Below, one piece after another: positions 1 through 4,876 of a stretch of 6,496 nucleotides of DNA. The notes below the pieces were generated by a model. That model searched no databases and was not told the origin of the DNA. It saw only the letters and a list, made by a program, of their open reading frames with translations. The DNA is taken from positions 3,762-10,257 of the forward strand of contig DKKK01000164.1 in the NCBI GenBank assembly GCA_002455215.1, in the 5' to 3' direction. A program made the translations under genes and the position numbers. Each line of letters begins with the position of its first letter. The first letter of the stretch is position 1. The DNA comes from Anaerolineales bacterium UBA6668 (GTDB taxonomy: Bacteria; Chloroflexota; Anaerolineae; Anaerolineales; UBA6668).

Positions 1-1363
1 GGGCGCGGCCCGCAAACATTTGGCAAGTGTTACTCAATACTTCCACTGGGTCATACAAAGTGTTTTCCAATTCCAGCTTACCGGATTCGATTTTGGAGAT
101 ATCGAGCAAGTCATTCAGCAAGCGAATCAGGGTATTGCCACTGGCGTAAATCTGGTAGAGCGAGTCGGTCTGCTTCGGAGTAAGGTTGGTATCTAATAAT
201 AGTAGCTCGGACAAACCGAGAACCGCATTTAAGGGTGTACGAATTTCGTGGCTAATATTTGCCAAGAATGCACTTTTGGCACGGTTGGCTTGTTCAGCGG
301 CGTTTTGCGCTTCGACTGCGCGAATTTCCGCCTCCCTTAGGCTGGTAACATCCTGCACCACCACCACGTAGCCTGTTAGATTGTGCTTCGTGTCTGCAAG
401 CGATTTGGAGGTTACTTGGAAATGCACCCTTGCATCTTGTGCCAAAACTTCAAATTCGGTTTGGAGAGTAGTCGGTTGTTGAGAGAAAAAGGCTATCTCC
501 GGGTAATTGGCAAGCGCTTCTTTCGCGGGTAAGCCCAAGACTTCTGCTAATGGTCCCGCCAAAAAGCGTAGACCGGCTGAATTCACATCCACCAAGTTTG
601 AATATTTATCAAAAACCAAAACCGCATTGCTCAAACTGTCGAAAATCAGTTCGCGGGCAACTGGCACCATTTCAAATAAACGAAAACGCCACAGCGCCCG
701 CAGAATAGGAATCCCACTGAGAATAAAGCCCAGTGGGGTAAGGTCTAGCCCGCGAATGAAGGTAAGATTGGTAATGCTAAGTAGATTGGCAAACCACGGT
801 AGCAGGGCAAACCAAGCCAACATGCGCGATTGTTGCTGGTACATGATGGGCAAATTTCGCCCACCCTGCCAGATAACCAAAGTTCCTATCATCGTCATGG
901 CATAGCCATAGACTATCTGAAACCATGCCAACGGCGCTTGGTCAAAGACTAAGGCAGAAAACCGTCCCAAGTCATAGAGTTGGAATGATTGGTAATACAG
1001 TTGGTGAAAGTTATTGGTCCACAGCAAAGCCAGCAAAACGGCGGCGGGCAAGAACATCCAATATGCCAGTGTCACCAACCAAGCCGGGCGGCTGGTAAAA
1101 ACAACTGCAAATAAAAACCAAAAACACGGCACAAAAATAAACGAGATTGCGGACGCGTTGTACCAAAAAAGTTTGGGGGCAAGTGTAGGGATGGACAGGT
1201 AAATGAAATCAGTTAGCATCCAATTTGCCACTGCCAGCATCAATAGGCTGAAGACAGTAGCGGATGGATTTTGGCGGCGAAAAGACAAAGCCGCAAGGGT
1301 TATTGCTCCTAGCCCACCCAATATGAGCGAAGCATAGATAAAATAATTTAAGGAAACGTTCAT
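1..1363 (-). CDS. 7TM-PAS sensor histidine kinase, C-terminus missing (window edge)
   Basis: This is the first 454 residues of a membrane histidine kinase, read without interruption to the window edge. Residues 1-225 are a chain of hydrophobic helices matching the histidine-kinase N-terminal 7TM domain. Its landmarks are WTNNFHQLYY (115-124), APLAWFQIVYGY (143-154) and RGLDLTPLGFILSG (204-217). A PAS domain follows at about 240-347, ending in VVVQDVTSLREAE. A short coiled linker leads to HisKA, with the H-box SHEIRTPLNAVLG and phospho-acceptor His372. NDLLDISKIESGKLEL (417-432) closes the dimerisation hairpin. The sequence stops just before the expected HATPase_c domain, so N, G1 and G2 boxes cannot be checked; a receiver domain could also follow. 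The ATG at 1363 opens a typical first helix but has only a weak GAG upstream as ribosome site. The ligand is unknown and no response regulator is in view. The family assignment is from motif recall and is strong. Confidence 0.93.
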   Translation of the reverse strand, partial: MNVSLNYFIYASLILGGLGAITLAALSFRRQNPSATVFSLLMLAVANWMLTDFIYLSIPTLAPKLFWYNASAISFIFVPCFWFLFAVVFTSRPAWLVTLAYWMFLPAAVLLALLWTNNFHQLYYQSFQLYDLGRFSALVFDQAPLAWFQIVYGYAMTMIGTLVIWQGGRNLPIMYQQQSRMLAWFALLPWFANLLSITNLTFIRGLDLTPLGFILSGIPILRALWRFRLFEMVPVARELIFDSLSNAVLVFDKYSNLVDVNSAGLRFLAGPLAEVLGLPAKEALANYPEIAFFSQQPTTLQTEFEVLAQDARVHFQVTSKSLADTKHNLTGYVVVVQDVTSLREAEIRAVEAQNAAEQANRAKSAFLANISHEIRTPLNAVLGLSELLLLDTNLTPKQTDSLYQIYASGNTLIRLLNDLLDISKIESGKLELENTLYDPVEVLSNTCQMFAGRA

Positions 1364-1478
1364 TTTATCTCATATTCGACTCATGTAAAAATTGCAGTTT
1401 GCCCTTATGAAAAAGGATACAATTCAATATTGGACAATTCTAAACCGCGCCGAATATTGGTACTTAACAAATTTATCA

Positions 1479-1506
1479 ATTATATTTGACGGGGATGCTA
1501 TATCCA
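1479..1506 (-). promoter_or_regulatory. Candidate sigma70-type promoter for the histidine kinase
   Basis: On the minus strand there is a perfect TATAAT (-10) at 1484-1479. A TGGATA box, a 4/6 match to TTGACA, lies at 1506-1501, giving a 16-base spacer. Transcription would begin near 1472 and leave a leader of roughly 110 bases before the kinase ATG. It lies downstream of the SPFH terminator, as expected for an independent unit. The -35 box is poor and the region is A+T-rich, so a chance match is possible. Confidence 0.35.
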
Positions 1507-1652
1507 TCACAGATGAAAACTGTTCTTTTTTTCTTTAAGGGAAAAGCGAAAATCCGACTCGTGCCGAACATAAATATAACCCATGTCGAATATACACTAC
1601 TTCCCTTCAAAAAAACGCGACGCTCAAGTGTATCAAATATCACCGTCAGGAG

Positions 1653-1697
1653 AAAAAACTTTGCAAAAGGGGCAGTATTAGCCGCCCCTTTTGCAAA
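1653..1697 (-). terminator. Strong intrinsic terminator of the SPFH gene
   Basis: A perfect 14-base-pair inverted repeat has arms at 1660-1673 (TTTGCAAAAGGGGC) and 1684-1697, with a 10-base loop. Read on the minus strand, the stem is followed after one G by six Ts (1658-1653), the classic rho-independent layout. It begins 7 bases after the SPFH stop codon at 1706-1704, so it terminates that gene and insulates the kinase downstream. On the plus strand there is no adjacent T run, so it should act one way. Confidence 0.88.
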
Positions 1698-1703
1698 CTC
1701 CGG

Positions 1704-2717
1704 CTACTTTTTACCTTCTTCAGGAATTTGTTGGAAAACTTCACGTAATGCACCGACTGCGCCAAGCGCCCCAGCGGCTTCATACGGGATGAAGGTTTTG
1801 GTAGATTTGCCATCTGCCATTTTTTGCAATGATTCGAGATAGCGCACACCAATCAAATACTGCACTGCGGCAACTTGTCCAACTTTGGTGGAAATAACTT
1901 CCAAAGCGTTGGCTTCTGCCAATGCGGCAAGTTCGCGGGCCTTGGCTTCGGCTGTAGCCCGCGCTCGCAAAGCTTCCGCTTCACCTTCCGCTTTCAGGAT
2001 AGAGGCTTGCTTGCTGGATTGTGCTTCGCGCAGGCGGGCTTCGGCTTGCCCTTCGGCGGTCAAAATGGCGGCTTGCTTGTCGCCTTCCGCTTGGAGCATT
2101 TGCGCCCGGCGGCGGCGTTCTGCGGTCATTTGCAGTTCCATTGTTTGGCGCACATCCGGCGGCGGGGTAATTTCTTGCAATTCTACACGGGTGACATCTA
2201 CGCCCCAGCGATTGGTGGCGTCATCCAAAATGTCGAGCAAGCGATGGTTGATTTGGTCACGAGAGCTCAACGTTTCATCCAAAGTCAGTTCACCGATGAT
2301 GTTGCGTAAAGTGGTTTGCGTCAGTTTTTCCATTGCATCGTTTAGGTCGGCAATGGCGTAAACTGCCTTTTGCGCATCCGTAATGCGATAGTACAAAACG
2401 GCGTTAATTTCAATCACCACGTTATCGGCAGTAATGACCGATTGCTTGGGAAAGTCGAGTAAACGTTCACGCAAGTCAATGAAAGTACTACTTTGCGCTA
2501 CTTGGCGTGTTAGTCCACCGGGCAGGTCTATCAACGAGTGATAGATAAAAGGACGGGCATTGTCAATAAACGGCACGAGGATATTCATACCAGGTCCAGC
2601 AACCCGATTGAATTGCCCAAGCCTTTCAACTACCATGACGTGTTGATGGGGAACGATTTTGAAGAAAGGGAGCAGAAACGAAAGGCAACCGGCATTGTTT
2701 ACAGGGGATGTAGTCAT
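1704..2717 (-). CDS. SPFH/band-7 domain protein (paraslipin/QmcA type)
   Basis: The complete 337-residue protein belongs to the stomatin/prohibitin/flotillin/HflK (SPFH) family, whose members form large oligomeric rings or caps on membranes and influence protease access and membrane microdomains. The band-7 domain begins at KIVPHQHVMVVERLG (20-34) and runs through VPFID (48-52), VITADNVVIEINAVLYYRITD (94-114) and WGVDVTRVELQEITPP (171-186). Residues about 190-275 form an Ala/Glu-rich coiled coil with recurring AEG units (AEGDKQA, AEGQAEA, AEGEAEA). The tail TFIPYEAAGALG (308-319) also fits the family. The start is fixed by a GGAGA ribosome site and an in-frame TAG four codons upstream. Only about ten hydrophobic residues (10-19, with a Pro) precede the domain, shorter than the usual N-terminal transmembrane helix. 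It appears to be a single-gene unit with no NfeD partner beside it. The specific role is unknown. Confidence 0.95.
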   Translation of the reverse strand: MTTSPVNNAGCLSFLLPFFKIVPHQHVMVVERLGQFNRVAGPGMNILVPFIDNARPFIYHSLIDLPGGLTRQVAQSSTFIDLRERLLDFPKQSVITADNVVIEINAVLYYRITDAQKAVYAIADLNDAMEKLTQTTLRNIIGELTLDETLSSRDQINHRLLDILDDATNRWGVDVTRVELQEITPPPDVRQTMELQMTAERRRRAQMLQAEGDKQAAILTAEGQAEARLREAQSSKQASILKAEGEAEALRARATAEAKARELAALAEANALEVISTKVGQVAAVQYLIGVRYLESLQKMADGKSTKTFIPYEAAGALGAVGALREVFQQIPEEGKK

Positions 2718-2721
2718 AAAG

Positions 2722-2726
2722 TCTCC
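2722..2726 (-). promoter_or_regulatory. Ribosome binding site of the SPFH gene
   Basis: GGAGA is read on the minus strand at 2726-2722, about 5 bases before the ATG at 2717-2715. It is the clearest Shine-Dalgarno sequence in the window. With the in-frame TAG just upstream, it rules out a longer N-terminus for the SPFH protein. Confidence 0.8.
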
Positions 2727-2827
2727 ATTCTAAATACAAGGTAAAGCACCGAACACTCTGAAAAAAAACTGACACAGAAGCAACCTTCCATGACCATGCG
2801 CGGCAAGTCAATTAAGATCGCTATTTT

Positions 2828-2836
2828 ATTGTATCA
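2828..2836 (-). promoter_or_regulatory. Candidate extended -10 promoter for the SPFH gene
   Basis: On the minus strand TGATACAAT fits an extended -10 element: TGn followed by TACAAT, a 5/6 match to TATAAT. No good -35 box lies upstream; TTTCAA-like sequence is the nearest. Transcription would start around 2821, about 105 bases before the SPFH ATG. This is a pattern match only. Confidence 0.35.
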
Positions 2837-2915
2837 TAAGCACAGAAAGAACTCTTGAAATTATGCTCGGCACGTTTGAAACAGGACTTTTTTCTATTTT
2901 CGTTACAATTCAGGG

Positions 2916-2944
2916 TTGCGTTCTTCTTTGTAAGGAAATATACT
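2916..2944 (+). promoter_or_regulatory. Candidate promoter for the corrinoid methyltransferase-like gene
   Basis: TTGCGT at 2916-2921 is followed after exactly 17 bases by TATACT at 2939-2944, a 5/6 -10 match. The -35 box matches only its first three bases. Transcription would begin near 2951, leaving a leader of about 100 bases before the ATG at 3055. The optimal spacing raises confidence moderately. Confidence 0.4.
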
Positions 2945-3054
2945 GAACGCAGTACAACGACCCTTCACCATCGCGGGTGCAGTGACAGACGTGGCGGCAC
3001 TCCTTCGCAAAACAGCCCCCAGCCGCTTGCCCCTATCACCCCACTCCAAATCCC

Positions 3055-4068
3055 ATGAACTCACTCCAACGCATCAAAAATGTCATCTCTGGCGAGCCGA
3101 TTGACCGCACACCGAATCTGGATGTTTTCATGATTCGCGCAGTACATCATCTCGGCATCCCACTGTCAAAATATTATCTCGACTACCGGGTGTTGTGCGA
3201 AGTCAACATCGCCGCGTTGGAAGCCTTTGACCTGGATATTGTACAAGCAATTTCTGACCCGTATCGGGAAGCCTGCGATGTCGGGCTGGAAGTGGAGTTC
3301 CCGTTTGACGAAATGCCGATGCACCAAAGCCTGCTCATCCGCGAGCCGGAAGACCTTGCCAAGCTACACTTCCCGGTGCAAAATTTTGGCGCACGCATGA
3401 CCGACCGCCTGGAAGGCATCCGCGCAATGCGAGAACAGGTGGGGGATGAAGTTGCGGTAATGGGTTGGGTGGAAGGCGCATTTGCCGAAGCCGCTGATTT
3501 GCGGGGCATAACCGAAATTATGACAGACCTGTATATACGCCCGGAATGGTTAAAAGAACTACTTGAAAAATGCGTGGAAATGGAAATCGCTTTCGCCTGT
3601 GCGCAAGTGGATGCCGGTGCGCACATGATTGGGCTGGGAGACGCTGTCGCTTCGCTGATTTCTCCGCGCATGTACCGCGAGTTCGCCTTGCCCTACCAAC
3701 AGCGCATTTTTGATGCAGTCAAAGCCAAAGGTGCCATCCCGCGCCTACACATTTGCGGCAAAACAGCGCATATTCATAAAGACATGGCACAAAGCGGCGC
3801 ACAAATTGTGGATGTGGACTGGGTGAACGATTTGAAAAAAGCTTCTGAAGCGTTGGACGGGCTGGCAGTTTGCGGCAATCTGGACCCGGTTTCCGTCTTT
3901 TTGCAAGGAACTCCCCAAGCGGTGTATAACGGCGTATTGGAAAACGCCAGAACAGGCGGCGTGCGCTGGATATCCGCGGGCGGTTGTGAAATCCCGGACG
4001 AAACACCTATCGAAAACCTGCAAGCGCAAACTCAGGCATTGCGCGATTTGGGTGGGCGGGGGAGATAA
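3055..4068 (+). CDS. UroD-fold corrinoid/cobalamin methyltransferase-like protein
   Basis: The complete 337-residue protein is in the uroporphyrinogen-decarboxylase superfamily. The sequence supports the methyltransferase branch (MtaA/MtbA type), which moves methyl groups between a corrinoid protein and a thiol, over haem-pathway HemE. The zinc-ligand pattern is present as His232-Ile-Cys234-Gly and, 77 residues later, Cys311 in SAGGCEIP, while the HemE signature around a MRQAGR-like motif near the N-terminus is absent. Other family traits are the opening SLQRIKNVISGEPIDRTP (3-20), LISPRMYREFALPYQQRIF (201-219) and GNLDPVSVFLQGTP (274-287). The ATG at 3055 is the only start codon after the in-frame upstream TGA, yet it lacks a Shine-Dalgarno sequence. 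No corrinoid protein or substrate-specific methyltransferase lies beside it, so substrate and acceptor cannot be named. It appears monocistronic. Confidence 0.9.
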   Translation: MNSLQRIKNVISGEPIDRTPNLDVFMIRAVHHLGIPLSKYYLDYRVLCEVNIAALEAFDLDIVQAISDPYREACDVGLEVEFPFDEMPMHQSLLIREPEDLAKLHFPVQNFGARMTDRLEGIRAMREQVGDEVAVMGWVEGAFAEAADLRGITEIMTDLYIRPEWLKELLEKCVEMEIAFACAQVDAGAHMIGLGDAVASLISPRMYREFALPYQQRIFDAVKAKGAIPRLHICGKTAHIHKDMAQSGAQIVDVDWVNDLKKASEALDGLAVCGNLDPVSVFLQGTPQAVYNGVLENARTGGVRWISAGGCEIPDETPIENLQAQTQALRDLGGRGR

Positions 4069-4089
4069 AACCGTATAAAAGAGATGCTA

Positions 4090-4111
4090 CGAGAAAACCA
4101 AATCTTTCTCG
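4090..4111 (+). terminator. Possible terminator hairpin at a convergent gene junction
   Basis: CGAGAAA (4090-4096) and TTTCTCG (4105-4111) form a 7-base-pair stem with an 8-base loop. On the plus strand CACTTTTCC follows, a weak T-rich tail, 22 bases beyond the methyltransferase stop codon. It sits between genes ending at 4068 (plus) and 4125 (minus), so it could serve both, but neither tail is a clean T run. The call is tentative. Confidence 0.4.
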
Positions 4112-4124
4112 CACTTTTCCTGAC

Positions 4125-4367
4125 TCATGCACATAGTATCGGCAAACGATCGCCAATAAATCTAATAATAAGGAATAACCCCATAGCTACTACAAGAAGG
4201 GCTATCGCAATGGTAATTGCACGAGTTGAAAATTCGATTTTCCTTTCATCACCATTGGCAGTAATATACACGTACCCTGCTGTAATAACAATGACTACTG
4301 AAAACACCGCGCTAGCGGATATGATAACATTCATTATATTGAATAAAGTAGTGAAATTATTGCACAT
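4125..4367 (-). CDS. Small two-helix membrane protein, T4SS/VirB2-pilin-like
   Basis: The 80-residue reading frame has two hydrophobic helices, about 11-35 and 48-71. They are joined by a short polar loop whose core is YITANGDERKIE (34-45). That layout, with a YIT-x-x-GD-x-x-K loop between two helices, closely resembles the small pilin-like proteins grouped with type IV secretion pilins (VirB2/TrbC-like, T4SS_pilin). The resemblance is from memory, and lone copies of unknown role also occur in Chloroflexota and Patescibacteria. No signal peptide or secretion genes are seen. The ATG at 4367 has no Shine-Dalgarno; an internal ATG at 4334 (Met12) would shorten the first helix edge. Hand counts give about 38% G+C over this gene against roughly 47-58% in sampled lines of the flanking genes, suggesting a different origin. 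The alternative is an unrelated hydrophobic peptide. Confidence 0.6.
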   Translation of the reverse strand: MCNNFTTLFNIMNVIISASAVFSVVIVITAGYVYITANGDERKIEFSTRAITIAIALLVVAMGLFLIIRFIGDRLPILCA

Positions 4368-4858
4368 TTTTTGACATATCTGCTAACTGTGGTAAAAACT
4401 AATTCTCAAAATTCCAGAATAAATTCGACATAGCACGAATAATAACACAATTTTCACCTAAATCATCTAATCATCTTGGTAGTCCGTTACGGGCGTAGTT
4501 CAAAGTTCAGAAAAGTTTTTTAGGTCAACCATGAATACTAGGCAAATCTCGACATGGGAACGGGTTTGTTATTTCTCGCCTGGTCTTGTCCGATACATCA
4601 GGCACGCCGCCACTCCAAATGACGTTGGGTTAACGTTAGAAACCAGTTGCAACACAAAAAAGCGGCTAAACCTGAAACGGCAAATAAAAACTCACGGGGA
4701 CCTATTAATTAGCATTCGACACCCATAAGCATCCAGCCCTTTTCTCAAAGGGGGGAAAAGCCCAACGCTCACCCAAGCCAAAGGTTGCCCATCCAAACTT
4801 ACACCCGCCTTGAGTCAATACACCACCCTACTCGCCCTCCACACCAATTGTGCGTTTT
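4368..4858. other. Gene-poor spacer, A+T-rich at its left end
   Basis: This spacer of about 490 bases lies between the leftward pilin-like gene and the rightward glycosidase-like gene. A 65-codon plus-strand frame at 4531-4728 has no recognisable domain or ribosome site, and I do not call it. A small hairpin (CCCTTT/AAAGGG, arms 4737-4742 and 4747-4752) lacks a T run on the plus strand. Positions 4490-4503 resemble the 5' end of a tRNA-Gly gene without the rest of the tRNA (see findings). No transposase, terminal repeats or CRISPR array are seen. Confidence 0.5.
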
Positions 4859-4859
4859 A

Positions 4860-4868
4860 TGGTATGCT
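4860..4868 (+). promoter_or_regulatory. Candidate extended -10 for the glycosidase-like gene
   Basis: TGGTATGCT fits TGn plus a 4/6 -10 hexamer (TATGCT). A transcription start about 7-9 bases later would fall at or next to the ATG at 4877, giving a leaderless or nearly leaderless message. This agrees with the absence of any Shine-Dalgarno before that ATG. No -35 box is evident. Confidence 0.25.
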
Positions 4869-4876
4869 CCCCACTT

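Larger units (their letters stand above)
1364..1703. other. Spacer between SPFH gene and kinase gene
   Basis: This 340-base spacer separates two same-strand genes. Its right end holds the terminator of the SPFH gene and its middle a candidate kinase promoter, both listed separately. The rest is A+T-rich and contains the motif AATATTGG twice (1426-1433 and 1453-1460). I see no coding potential that looks like a protein: the reading frames here are antisense or low-complexity. Confidence 0.6.
2718..3054. other. Divergent intergenic region
   Basis: These 337 bases separate the leftward SPFH gene from the rightward methyltransferase-like gene. They contain one promoter candidate per direction, about 100 bases apart. 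The right third (about 2950-3054) is a C-rich leader without a Shine-Dalgarno sequence, with one weak hairpin formed by GGGTGC and GCACTC. I see no recognisable riboswitch, in particular no convincing cobalamin-riboswitch core, and no gene. Confidence 0.6.

Noticed and set aside
507..905. 132-codon plus-strand frame opposite the histidine kinase
   Set aside because: It is antisense to the 7TM/PAS coding region, which reads continuously with clear motifs on the minus strand.
1885..2361. 144- and 158-codon plus-strand frames opposite the SPFH coiled coil
   Set aside because: They are complements of the repetitive Ala/Glu coiled-coil coding region. The repetition explains the long open frames.
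2951..3054. Cobalamin riboswitch upstream of the corrinoid methyltransferase-like gene
   Set aside because: The leader is too short and lacks a recognisable B12-box core. Only one weak hairpin is visible.
2855..3058. 67-codon plus-strand frame overlapping the methyltransferase start
   Set aside because: It spans both promoter candidates, lacks a ribosome site, and its product is low-complexity at both ends without family resemblance.
3183..3671. 162-codon minus-strand frame inside the methyltransferase gene
   Set aside because: It is a Ser/Arg-rich antisense shadow of a gene with clear family motifs on the plus strand.
3055..4068. Haem-pathway uroporphyrinogen decarboxylase (HemE)
   Set aside because: The N-terminal HemE signature is absent, and the methyltransferase-type His-x-Cys...Cys zinc site is present.
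4531..4728. 65-codon plus-strand frame in the spacer
   Set aside because: It has no ribosome site, no recognisable domain, and a composition like non-coding sequence. A transposase remnant was considered but no motif supports it.
4490..4837. Interrupted tRNA with acceptor strands GGGCG (4491) and CGCCC (4833)
   Set aside because: The two strands are about 340 bases apart with no anticodon arm, T arm or intron signature between them. The pairing is probably coincidence.
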